64,000 nt of DNA from an uncultured Spirochaetota bacterium (lineage in GTDB: Bacteria; Spirochaetota; Spirochaetia; Treponematales; Rectinemataceae): the NCBI GenBank assembly GCA_903821875.1, contig CAIJMU010000155.1, positions 1 to 64,000 of the forward strand, given 5' to 3'. The position numbers and the translations under genes are program-made. Within the stretch, counting starts at the first letter, position 1. Each line of letters begins with the position of its first letter. This document shows positions 1 through 7,999 of this stretch, piece by piece. The notes under the pieces are model-generated. The model was given only the letters and a program-made list of their open reading frames with translations, was not told the origin of the DNA and ran no database searches.

Positions 1-963
1 GACGACCTCATGCGCCTCTTCGGCGGCGAGAATTACAAGGGCCTCATGTCCAGGCTCGGCATGAAGGAGGGAGAGGCCATCTACCATCCCCTCCTCAACC
101 GCACGATCGCGAACGCGCAGAAAAAAGTCGAGGAGCGCAACTTCGAGATCCGGAAGCACCTCCTTGAGTACGACGATGTGCTCAACCAGCAGCGCAAGTT
201 CATCTACGACCAGCGCAACGAGATCCTCAAGGACAGCGACCTCAAGGCACGCGCACAGGATACCGCGAAGGAGATGGTCGGCACCTTCCTCGAAGTCTAC
301 GAGGAGGACCAGAAAAAGGAGGCTTCCTCTGCCTGGGCCATCTTCCAGGAGAACCTCCGCGAAAATTTCAATATACAGCTGCCCTTGAAATCGGACGTAG
401 CCCGCACCAAGACAAACCCCGAGATAGCGGCAGAGGCAGAACGGCTTCTCGACCAGGACATAGCCAACAAGGTCTCCTTCGCCGGTGAGGACAACCTCAA
501 TGGCTTTATCCGCTTCCAGTACCTCCAATCCATCGACAACCGCTGGCTTGACCACCTCGAGTCCATGGAAGCCCTCCGCGAGGCTGTCTACCTGCGCTCC
601 TACGGCCAGAAGAATCCCCTCCTCGAGTACAAGCTCGAGGGCTTTGACATCTTCGAGCGGATGATTGAGGAAATACGCCGTTCCATCGCGATGAAGCTCT
701 ACCTTGTCCACGTGCAGACTCAGGAGGCGCGCCAGGCTTCTTCAGTGTCGGTACAATCGGTGAGCGCATCCCACGCCGACGCCGCCCAGTTCGGTGGTGG
801 CGGAACCTCCACGGGAAATGCAGGTGGCGGCCAGCGCTCCGCCGTAGCCGAGGCTGCCCGCCCCGCAGGCGCAACCGTCGTTCGCTCCGCCGAAAAAGTC
901 GGCCGCAACGATCCCTGTCCCTGCGGCTCGGGAAAAAAATACAAGCACTGCCATGGTCAATGA
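1..963 (+). CDS. secA: SecA preprotein translocase ATPase, C-terminal part (5' end outside window)
   Basis: SecA is the ATPase motor that pushes preproteins through SecYEG. The reading frame is open from base 1 and only the last 320 codons are present, so the nucleotide-binding domains lie upstream of the window. What is visible is the helical scaffold/wing region (for example [20 protein letters not shown]) followed by a low-complexity G/S/A linker. It ends in the zinc-binding SEC-C tail [14 protein letters not shown], whose C/C/C/H pattern is complete and which contacts SecB or ribosomes in other bacteria. The TGA stop sits inside the first of two hairpins. Confidence 0.97.
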   Translation, partial: DDLMRLFGGENYKGLMSRLGMKEGEAIYHPLLNRTIANAQKKVEERNFEIRKHLLEYDDVLNQQRKFIYDQRNEILKDSDLKARAQDTAKEMVGTFLEVYEEDQKKEASSAWAIFQENLRENFNIQLPLKSDVARTKTNPEIAAEAERLLDQDIANKVSFAGEDNLNGFIRFQYLQSIDNRWLDHLESMEALREAVYLRSYGQKNPLLEYKLEGFDIFERMIEEIRRSIAMKLYLVHVQTQEARQASSVSVQSVSASHADAAQFGGGGTSTGNAGGGQRSAVAEAARPAGATVVRSAEKVGRNDPCPCGSGKKYKHCHGQ

Positions 964-985
964 GGGCTGCGCCCTCATTGCTTTT
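958..985 (+). terminator. Intrinsic terminator after secA
   Basis: A perfect 10-bp stem (CAATGAGGGC / GCCCTCATTG) closed by a 3-nt loop is followed by CTTTTG. The secA stop codon lies in the 5' arm. The T-run is short, so termination may be partial. Confidence 0.65.
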
Positions 986-1012
986 GAAGATTCCGCGTTC
1001 CGCGGAATCTTC
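986..1012 (+). other. Second perfect hairpin after secA
   Basis: A 12-bp perfect inverted repeat, GAAGATTCCGCG / CGCGGAATCTTC, is closed by TTC. It follows the secA terminator directly and has no T-run. It could be a back-up terminator, an mRNA-protecting stem, or a small palindromic repeat. Confidence 0.5.
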
Positions 1013-1053
1013 CCGTCATTTCCGAAGGGTGTAAGCCGCAGGATCATGGCTTC

Positions 1054-2553
1054 GTGTCGCTGAACTGGAAGGAGATCGATCTCGTCCTATCGGAGCTCGA
1101 TCTCGAAGGTGCCCAGATCCAGAAGGTCCTTCAGCCGAGCTTCGACTCGATCCTGCTGGGGCTCTACGGGAAGGGGCGGGAAACAGGGCTCCTCATCTCC
1201 GTGTCGCATGGCGCCTGTCGGATCCACAGGCTGTCCAGGAATCCTCCGAAAAACGATCGTCCCCTTCGCTTCATGGAGTGTCTCCGCTCCAGGCTCCGTG
1301 GAGGTCATGTGCTTTCGCTTTCGCAGCTTGGTGACGATCGGGTTGTGCGCATGGACATCGCCGTGTCACGGCACGAGGGTGAGGAAGGAGATGGCTCGGC
1401 CTCGACAAACCAGGTCTATTCGCTGTTCGCGCGGCTGTGGTCGGGAGCCGGGAACATCGTCCTCTGCGACCAGGCGGGCATCATCATCGACGCCCTGGCC
1501 CGGAGGCCGGCCAAGCTCGAGATAGCTGGGCATCCCTTTGTGGCGGCGCTTGCGAAAAAAGCCCCACCGCCCGATGCCGGACAGCCGCCAAAACCGCCCA
1601 AGCCCCCGCGCGAGTTCCTCGTCCGCGAGCTGCCAGACCCTCCAGGAAGGCCCGGTGCGGGTTTCAACGAACGCGTGGAGGCCTGGTATGCAGAGCGCGG
1701 CGGTGAACTATCGCGGGAGAACCTTCTCGAGCTCGCCCGCGAGCGCTTCGAGAAGCGTCGACGGATCCTTGAGACCCGGATCGCTGCCCTGGAAGCCCAG
1801 GCGAAGGAGTTCAGGCAGGCCGGGCGGAAGCGCGAGCTCGGCGACCTCATCATGGCGAACCTCGGACAAAGCCCCGAAGGACACTTCCTTGCCGTGGAGG
1901 ACTTCTACATCAACGGCCCGGTCCGGGTAGAGATCGACCCCGCCCTGAGCCTCGTCAAGAATGCAAACAATTACTACGAACAAGCCAGGAAGGAAACCCG
2001 TGGTCTCGCCGAGGTGGAGTCGGAGATCACGCGGTGGAAGTCCGAACTGGCGGTACAGGCTGCGGAACTCGCGCGGCTTGAGACAGTCCGCGATCCCCTC
2101 CTCATCGCGAAGAGCCTCGACAAGGGCGGGACGACCAGGACTACGGTCTCGGCGAAGTATCCGGGTATCTCCCTCGAGCGCTCCGGCTGGCTCATCCTCG
2201 TCGGCCGTTCCGCCAAGGAAAACGATGAGCTGCTCCGCCGCCATGTACGCGGTTCGGACCTCTGGCTCCACGCCCGCGACTACGCAGGATCCTATGTCTT
2301 CATAAAAGCCAGGCGCGACAAGTCAGTGCCCCTCGAGATCCTCCTCGATGCGGGCCAGCTCGCCCTCTACTACTCCAAGGGTCGCGAGGCCGGAGAGGGT
2401 GACCTCTATTACACCTTCGTCAAATGGCTCAGGCGCGCGAAGGACGGTCCCAAGGGCCTTGTCATCCCCACCCAGGAAAAGAACCTCCACATACGGCTGG
2501 ACGATGCGAGGGTGCGCGAACTAAGGGCGCTGTCGGGAAGCGACCAGGAGTGA
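1054..2553 (+). CDS. rqcH: NFACT-family protein, RqcH/Rqc2-like ribosome quality control factor
   Basis: Bacterial RqcH binds obstructed 50S subunits carrying peptidyl-tRNA and directs C-terminal alanine tailing of the stalled peptide. The protein has an N-terminal NFACT-N-like region (about 1-170), a charged helical segment predicted as coiled coil (about 215-350, with RERFEKRRRILETRIAALEAQ-like heptads), and a C-terminal NFACT-R/DUF814 domain (about 375-485) with the characteristic DLWLHARDYAGSYVFIK. At 499 aa it is shorter than the roughly 570 aa seen in Firmicutes. The start is GTG with a weak ribosome site. Older annotations call such proteins fibronectin-binding; that name does not imply surface location. 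Confidence 0.85.
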   Translation: MSLNWKEIDLVLSELDLEGAQIQKVLQPSFDSILLGLYGKGRETGLLISVSHGACRIHRLSRNPPKNDRPLRFMECLRSRLRGGHVLSLSQLGDDRVVRMDIAVSRHEGEEGDGSASTNQVYSLFARLWSGAGNIVLCDQAGIIIDALARRPAKLEIAGHPFVAALAKKAPPPDAGQPPKPPKPPREFLVRELPDPPGRPGAGFNERVEAWYAERGGELSRENLLELARERFEKRRRILETRIAALEAQAKEFRQAGRKRELGDLIMANLGQSPEGHFLAVEDFYINGPVRVEIDPALSLVKNANNYYEQARKETRGLAEVESEITRWKSELAVQAAELARLETVRDPLLIAKSLDKGGTTRTTVSAKYPGISLERSGWLILVGRSAKENDELLRRHVRGSDLWLHARDYAGSYVFIKARRDKSVPLEILLDAGQLALYYSKGREAGEGDLYYTFVKWLRRAKDGPKGLVIPTQEKNLHIRLDDARVRELRALSGSDQE

Positions 2554-2567
2554 GTGCCCCCTTTCAG

Positions 2568-4421
2568 CTAGGGTCTGGCAAATCCTGTGGTCAGGAATCC
2601 GTGGCTCCGCAGGAGGGTCGCAACGCGGGGCGCATCATTCTTCCGCACGACGATGTAGCCTCCCTCCACTCGTAGCACCAGGCTCCGCAGTTGCACGTCG
2701 GCCATGAAGAGCGCACGTATTCCGGCGTCAGGGGGAAGCGCAAAAAGAATGGCAGCCTCTCCTTGGGCGAAGACCTGGCTCTTGGTCCGGACCCTCGTGA
2801 AGAGCTCCTCCCAGAGCGGGGGCGGCGAAGCCTGGATCAGGGTACGGAAGCGCTCGATACGCTTTTCGATCTTGGCCGGCGAGTCGCAGCCGGCTATGAG
2901 GCTGGCCTCGGTCACGCGGTAGCGGTCAGGTCCGAGCTTGAGGGCTATCTGTTCGATGAAGACCCGCTTCCCGAAGGAGTCGCCCTGTATGGTAAGGAGG
3001 GGCAGTTCGGGATCGACCAGGACCACGCCGGTATCCTGCCTGCGCTCGGGCAAGCCTGAGGTAAATCCGAGACACCAGGAACCGAGGGGAGTCAGACGGG
3101 CTGCGACCATGCCATCCCAGGGACTCAGAGGCTTGGGGGGGCCGCCCTTAATGAGTCGCTCCAGGGCAGGGAGCTCTGCAATCTCGAGGAGCCCGAGCTC
3201 CGCTAGCAGGTAAAAATAGGCCCTGAAAAGCGGGAGGGCGACAATCTCCCGATGGAGGGGACCTACAGGATAGATGTAGGCCTCATAGGATTCGGTCTCG
3301 TAGTAGTGGTCGCCAATACTAAGTTCCCGACAGGATAGCTTGAAGTACTCGTCGCGGGATTCCGGGCTGACGATGCTCGTCCTTCTGCCCCGCGCGGTCA
3401 GGGCAGCGACGCAGGCTTCGGGCGAGTACCAGGAACCGTCGCGCATCCATCCCAGGGCTTCAAGAAGGCTGAGCCTCACCGCTGGTATGGAGTTCGAGTG
3501 GAGGAAGTTGCCGTTCTTCTTCGACAGGTGATCGAAGAGGCAGCGGTATTCGAAGAGGAAGCCCAGCTCGACCGAGCTCCAATTGATGATTTGAGTGTCA
3601 TCGAAGAAACGTCCGATCGCCCGTCTGAGCCGCTCCTGGGGGGGGACCTGTTCGTCGGTCCGGCGCGGAAGGAAGGTAAGGACAAAGCGGGCGAGGAGCT
3701 CTCCGGATACTATCCCGTAGGTGGCCGCTATGGGGTAGCCGCGCACGCCACAGGCAGCAGCAAAGGCGCGTGCATCCTTCCTGGCAAAGCCCTTGGTCAT
3801 GATGGCCTCGCGATCCCTGTTTTCGAGGTTGGCCGCAGCCAGGGGCAGGATATCGAGGATCGAATCCGAAATCGAATAGAACTCCCCATCGGGTTCAGCC
3901 TGGGGCCTGGGCGTCCAGGAATCCGGCTTCGGCAGCCAGTTCCGGAAGACCTCGGCAGCGAGGGGATGGAGGACTGCATAGGCATCGTCGACAGGCAGGA
4001 TAAGGCCAGGTCCGGCTTCGGAAATGAGCGAAAGTTTGTTGTAATTGTAATAATCGCGGAGCTTGGTCTCAACGATGAGAGGCTTTCCGAAGGCCTTGGC
4101 AAAGGGAGCCAGGTCGAGGTAATCGACCCAGGCCGCAGCGGCGATGAGATTCCTCCGAATCTCTGGCAGGGTTGCAAAAAAACCATCGAAGGCTGCCTGA
4201 TCGGCGAAATCAAGGATGTCCGCCGCCCATCCGATCCACTCGGACTTCTGCAGATTCAGTCTCGAATCCTGGCCCAGGCCGCCAAGCAAGGCCTTGATCT
4301 GCTCGACTGTCTGGCTGTTGAGCCTGGCTTCGAGAGCCTTGCGGAATGGCGTCTGACTAGCTGGCTTGTACGCTGTTTGTTTCAGTGCCGGTGTGACCTT
4401 GCGTGGTTTGCTCGTAGCCAT
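2568..4421 (-). CDS. Helicase-associated-domain-like protein paired with SNF2 helicase
   Basis: This 617-aa soluble protein has no signal peptide or membrane segment. I do not recognise the N-terminal two thirds. The last 160 residues follow the pattern of the helicase-associated/XPB-N-like domain (Helicase_C_3): a strand PLLTIQGDSFGKRVFIEQ, then a YRVTEASLIAGCD segment, and a terminal LRSLVLRVEGGYIVVRKND...LLRSHGFL unit. It starts 3 bp after the stop of the upstream SNF2 gene on the same strand, so the two are very probably co-transcribed and may act in one complex. The domain match is my reading of the pattern, without a profile search. There is no NTPase motif, so it would be an accessory rather than a motor subunit. 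Confidence 0.6.
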   Translation of the reverse strand: MATSKPRKVTPALKQTAYKPASQTPFRKALEARLNSQTVEQIKALLGGLGQDSRLNLQKSEWIGWAADILDFADQAAFDGFFATLPEIRRNLIAAAAWVDYLDLAPFAKAFGKPLIVETKLRDYYNYNKLSLISEAGPGLILPVDDAYAVLHPLAAEVFRNWLPKPDSWTPRPQAEPDGEFYSISDSILDILPLAAANLENRDREAIMTKGFARKDARAFAAACGVRGYPIAATYGIVSGELLARFVLTFLPRRTDEQVPPQERLRRAIGRFFDDTQIINWSSVELGFLFEYRCLFDHLSKKNGNFLHSNSIPAVRLSLLEALGWMRDGSWYSPEACVAALTARGRRTSIVSPESRDEYFKLSCRELSIGDHYYETESYEAYIYPVGPLHREIVALPLFRAYFYLLAELGLLEIAELPALERLIKGGPPKPLSPWDGMVAARLTPLGSWCLGFTSGLPERRQDTGVVLVDPELPLLTIQGDSFGKRVFIEQIALKLGPDRYRVTEASLIAGCDSPAKIEKRIERFRTLIQASPPPLWEELFTRVRTKSQVFAQGEAAILFALPPDAGIRALFMADVQLRSLVLRVEGGYIVVRKNDAPRVATLLRSHGFLTTGFARP

Positions 4422-4424
4422 CGC

Positions 4425-7373
4425 TCAGCCCAACAGATATTCGATGTCGGCCTCGTCGAGGGCCTTGAAGGCCTCCGCGTCCGAGGAGAGGAGGGATCCG
4501 ACGAGGCCTGCCTTTTTTTCCTGCAATTCCAGCATCCTTTCCTCGATCGTGCCCTTCGCGATGAGCCTGTAGCAGAAGACCGGGTTCTTTTGTCCCATGC
4601 GGTGCGTCCGATCGATGGCCTGCGATTCCGCGCTCCGGTTCCACCAGGGGTCGAAAATAAAGACATAGTCGGCAGCAGTCAGGTTGAGGCCGAGGCCGCC
4701 CGTCTTCAAGGTCATGATAAATACCTTGATCTCGGGATCGGACTGGAAGCGGGACACGAGGGTAGCCCGATCGGTCGTTGCCCCTGTCATGGTCAGGTGC
4801 CCGATGCCCAGGGCGGCAAGGTCCTCCGAGACATACTCGACCCCAGCGATGTAGTTCGTGAAGACCAGGCACTTGTGCCCCGAGTCTACCACTTCCCGGA
4901 GGCTCTCAATGAGGGACTCGCGCTTGGCCGAGCGCTCGACCGCTGAGTCACCGGCTTCCGGCACGCTGGCCAGGCGCCTGAGTTCGCTGAAGGCGGTGAG
5001 GATGAGGAAGCTGCTCTTCCTGATCCCTCCGGAGGCGATGGCCGTGTCGATCTCCGCCTTGAGCTCGAGGCGCCGCTTTTCGTAGGCGGCGAAGTGTCGC
5101 GCGTCGAGGTCGATCCACGAGACCTGCTCGGTCTTCTCCGGTAGCTCTGGCAGCACGTCCTTCTTGAGCCTGCGCAGGATGAAGGGATAGATCCGGGCCT
5201 TCAGGTCGCGCAGGGCATCCTCATCCTGGCGCTCCTGGATGGGCCGCTGGTAGTGCTTCAGGAACTCGGAGAGGGAGCCGAACATGCCAGGATTCAGGAA
5301 GGTAAAGAGCGAGTAGATTTCGGAGATGTTGTTTTCCATAGGAGTGCCGCTGAGGGCCAGGCGATGGCGGGCCCTGAGCCGGAGGATGGCTGCGGTGGTC
5401 TTGGCTCCCGCGTTCTTGATGGTCTGCGATTCGTCCAGGACCAGGTAGCGCCACTCCCGCTCGAGGAGTACTTCTACATCGTTCCTTGCGATCGCGTAAC
5501 TTGTCAGTACTATGTCTGCTTTTCCGAGGGCTTCCGCGTCGCGGTCGGTCCCGTGGTACAGGGCGACCGAGAGGCCTGGGGCGAAGCGCGAGAATTCCGA
5601 GGCCCAGTTGAACAGGAGGCTCCGCGGCATCACGATGAGGCTCTGGGCCTGGGCCTGGGCTCCAGGGCCATGGACAGCACGGAGCAGGGCTATGGTCTGG
5701 ATCGTCTTGCCCAGTCCCATCTCGTCGGCCAGGCAGCCGGAGAGGCCCTGCTCGCGAAGGTAGTCCATCCAGCGCACGCCGAATTCCTGGTAGTGACGGA
5801 GCGTCGCCCCCTCGACGGGGAAGTCGCCCGCGCGTTCCGCAATGCCATTGAAGCCACGGTAAAATCCTTCGGGACGCTTCCAGGCCTCTCCCTCGGCCTG
5901 TACCTCGGGCAGCCTTGAGAGGGTTGGCCAGTCAAAGAAGGAGACCTCGACCAGGCCCTCCTCTCCCCTGCTCATCCGCAAGACCCGCTCGAGCCTCGAG
6001 ACAGCCTCTGCCTCGGGGTAGGCCCTCGTGCCATCCGCGAGCGTCACGTAGGAGTTTTCGTGGAAGTGCTTCAGGAAGTCGGCGTAGGTGAACAACTCGC
6101 CATCGATTTCCACCGAGGCGCTGCCTGACAGGAAATCGATTCCCGACGACAGGTTCAGCCTGAGCCGTGGTCGCGCAGTCCTGATCTTGTACGCGGCGAG
6201 GGTTTCGGACTGAAGGAGCGTGAAGCGGCCCACAAGTTCCGTGATATGCGCCGAGATAAAGCGTTCCGCAAAGCCGCCCTCGAGGATGAAGTGGCCCGCC
6301 TCCTCGAGGACCGCCGCCCGGGCTGCCTTGCCCTCCCTTGCCAGGAGAGCCCGGAATTCCTCGTCGGCGAAGCGCGGAAACAGGATCTCGGAAACCAGGA
6401 GGCGGTGCTCCTCCTCGTTGCGTTCTGCCACGAGGCTGATTTCCTCGTCCTCGAGGAAGCCCGGCGGATAGCCTGGAAGGATCGAGATCGGACGCACGTG
6501 GAGGTAGCCATAGGAATCGACTTCCCGGAACAGGAGGGCCGGTCGAGCGAGCCTCGGCGGGCCCTGCGCTGTCGAATAATTTTCGTAATTGATCGTAATT
6601 CCGGGAAAGCGGGACAGCGCCAGGGAAAGGAAGAGGTCGAGGTCACCGGCAGGCACGTCGGCGGCGAGCCTGCCGACATCATGCCATTCGGTGCCAAGGT
6701 CACGGACACGATGGACGCTCGAACCGCAACGGACGTGGCTCGGAGTAATTGGTACTATATCGTCATGATCGCCTTCCCTGGGGCCGCCGGTATCCCCGGC
6801 ATCGCAGCCGCGGCCGAGGCCGAGCCGAGCGCGGAAGAGCGTGGCGGGAATTGCGCCAGGATCGGCTTCCAGGTCGAGCCCAAGGCTGGTTTCCTCGGGG
6901 AAGAACTCCATGAACCGCCGCTTCTCGTCCACAAGGCGGCCGGAGGAGAGCACCAGGTCGACGAGCCGCGTGTTCGGCAGCACGAGGCTCCCCTCCCTGG
7001 GGGCTGTGCCAGCCTGGGGGAGTTCGCTGTCCCAGCGGAACAGTCCTTCCTTCCCCCTGAGTTCTGCCTCGAAGGCGCGGACAGCCTCGCGCAAGGGCCC
7101 CGCAAAGCGCCTGAAATCGGGCTTCAGCGCTCTGTCAGCCCGGTCGACAAGGTCAAGGGTCGTGGAAAAACCGCTGCCGGAGAGCCGGAAGAAGACTTCT
7201 GGAGTCGCGGCGTACTTTTCAGCGACGGGACGATCCTGGAGGGCCGGGGCTGTTCCCTTGTTGGCCACAACGCTGCGTTGCGCGGCCGGGGTTGCGATGC
7301 CTGCAGGATTCTTGGGCGGACGACCACGCTTCCGTGGCGGACCTGCCTCTACTATTTTTGGCCTTCCTGCCAT
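4425..7373 (-). CDS. SNF2-family DNA-dependent ATPase/helicase with N-terminal AT-hook
   Basis: The protein is 982 aa from the ATG at 7373, which has a GAGGG ribosome site; an alternative ATG at 7403 has none. The N-terminus carries an AT-hook-like KRGRPPKN, suggesting minor-groove DNA binding. About 500 residues of bacterial SNF2-associated sequence follow. Then comes the ATPase core: Walker A DEMGLGKT (about residue 550), DESQ box (about 650), SGTPMENN, and the C-lobe FIMTLKTGGLGLNLT and RTHRMGQKNPVFCYR. It belongs to the bacterial SNF2 (RapA/HepA-related) group that translocates on duplex DNA; the target is unknown. It is the first gene of a two-gene unit with the 617-aa partner. Confidence 0.9.
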   Translation of the reverse strand: MAGRPKIVEAGPPRKRGRPPKNPAGIATPAAQRSVVANKGTAPALQDRPVAEKYAATPEVFFRLSGSGFSTTLDLVDRADRALKPDFRRFAGPLREAVRAFEAELRGKEGLFRWDSELPQAGTAPREGSLVLPNTRLVDLVLSSGRLVDEKRRFMEFFPEETSLGLDLEADPGAIPATLFRARLGLGRGCDAGDTGGPREGDHDDIVPITPSHVRCGSSVHRVRDLGTEWHDVGRLAADVPAGDLDLFLSLALSRFPGITINYENYSTAQGPPRLARPALLFREVDSYGYLHVRPISILPGYPPGFLEDEEISLVAERNEEEHRLLVSEILFPRFADEEFRALLAREGKAARAAVLEEAGHFILEGGFAERFISAHITELVGRFTLLQSETLAAYKIRTARPRLRLNLSSGIDFLSGSASVEIDGELFTYADFLKHFHENSYVTLADGTRAYPEAEAVSRLERVLRMSRGEEGLVEVSFFDWPTLSRLPEVQAEGEAWKRPEGFYRGFNGIAERAGDFPVEGATLRHYQEFGVRWMDYLREQGLSGCLADEMGLGKTIQTIALLRAVHGPGAQAQAQSLIVMPRSLLFNWASEFSRFAPGLSVALYHGTDRDAEALGKADIVLTSYAIARNDVEVLLEREWRYLVLDESQTIKNAGAKTTAAILRLRARHRLALSGTPMENNISEIYSLFTFLNPGMFGSLSEFLKHYQRPIQERQDEDALRDLKARIYPFILRRLKKDVLPELPEKTEQVSWIDLDARHFAAYEKRRLELKAEIDTAIASGGIRKSSFLILTAFSELRRLASVPEAGDSAVERSAKRESLIESLREVVDSGHKCLVFTNYIAGVEYVSEDLAALGIGHLTMTGATTDRATLVSRFQSDPEIKVFIMTLKTGGLGLNLTAADYVFIFDPWWNRSAESQAIDRTHRMGQKNPVFCYRLIAKGTIEERMLELQEKKAGLVGSLLSSDAEAFKALDEADIEYLLG

Positions 7374-7719
7374 TCTTGGACCCTCGCCTCCCCTCTGCGT
7401 CATTTTTCAAGGGATCATGCAGATTCTACACCATCCGGGGCTGGTTCCGCTGGCTTGAAAGCTAGCGGTAGGCTGTGGAGAGAACACATCCCCTCATATG
7501 AACACATGCTCATATGTTCATATGAAGGGATGTGCCAGCGCCAAGACACCAGCCTGACGCAGGAACACGATGGCACATGATGCGTCCACCCTGCCTTGGG
7601 TGCAAGCTGGCGAAACCTCGTTCGATGCCCTCCACTGGGTGGCTGAAAGATGACCCCCGAAAGCTTGGTAAATATCCCTTTTTGCGCCAAAGCCCTCAGG
7701 GCCAGCCCCTCGCCTTTGT
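7374..7719. other. Intergenic region upstream of the SNF2 gene
   Basis: About 350 bp lie between divergent genes. The main content is a 50-bp inverted repeat centred near 7510. ORFs on both strands run through it only because it is palindromic, and their peptides look random. I see no RNA gene and no convincing promoter. Confidence 0.5.
7485..7534. repeat. 50-bp palindrome with CATATG core units, possible operator
   Basis: Arms of 20 bp (CACATCCCCTCATATGAACA and its complement, one mismatch) flank a 10-bp spacer. Inside lie three CATATG units and an overlapping 10-2-10 palindrome CATATGAACA-CA-TGCTCATATG. This resembles the ATATGAACA-type operators bound by ArsR/SmtB metal sensors, but no such regulator is encoded in this window. 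A mobile-element end is the alternative. Confidence 0.6.
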
Positions 7720-7947
7720 TTGTCCCGAATCGATACGAAGAAGCGTGTGACGATCCGCGGCGCCCGCTTTGACCATTATCACGTCCAAGAGTTTCTCGAT
7801 GGAAGGATTGTTCTCGAACCGCGCGAGCTTGTTGTACCCTTCGAACTGTCTGCACTGACCATGTCAATGATGGACTCGAGCATGCAGAATCTCGATGATG
7901 GTAAGGTCTCAGAGCCCCTCGATCTTACAGCTTTCAACAATGAGTAA
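7720..7947 (+). CDS. Small AbrB/Phd-like antitoxin-type protein, orphan, possibly decayed
   Basis: This 75-aa protein starts SRIDTKKRVTIRG, which resembles the swapped-hairpin AbrB fold, continues DGRIVLEP, and ends GKVSEPLDL, a tail seen in several small antitoxin-like proteins. The only in-frame start is TTG at 7720 without a ribosome site, and the frame is open upstream to 7672 with no ATG or GTG. No toxin-like gene follows before the end of clpC 50 bp later. It therefore looks like an orphan or a remnant that lost its start. The family assignment is tentative. Confidence 0.45.
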   Translation: MSRIDTKKRVTIRGARFDHYHVQEFLDGRIVLEPRELVVPFELSALTMSMMDSSMQNLDDGKVSEPLDLTAFNNE

Positions 7948-7986
7948 GCGCCTATCTCCATGTTTGTCATTCGACGGAGAGCGCTG

Positions 7987-7999
7987 GGGGTCTGACCTC
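7987..7999. repeat. GGGGTCTGACC-type palindromic element, degenerate copy
   Basis: GGGGTCTGACCTC abuts the clpC stop codon. It matches the GGGGTCTGACCCC element found four more times at 29.6-32.3 kb, with one 3' mismatch. Confidence 0.5.

Noticed and set aside
3498-4946. 482-aa plus-strand ORF
   Set aside because: Antisense to the helicase-associated gene and the SNF2 end; its composition mirrors the real gene.
6246-7580. 444-aa plus-strand ORF crossing the palindrome
   Set aside because: Antisense to the SNF2 gene; it continues through the intergenic palindrome by chance.
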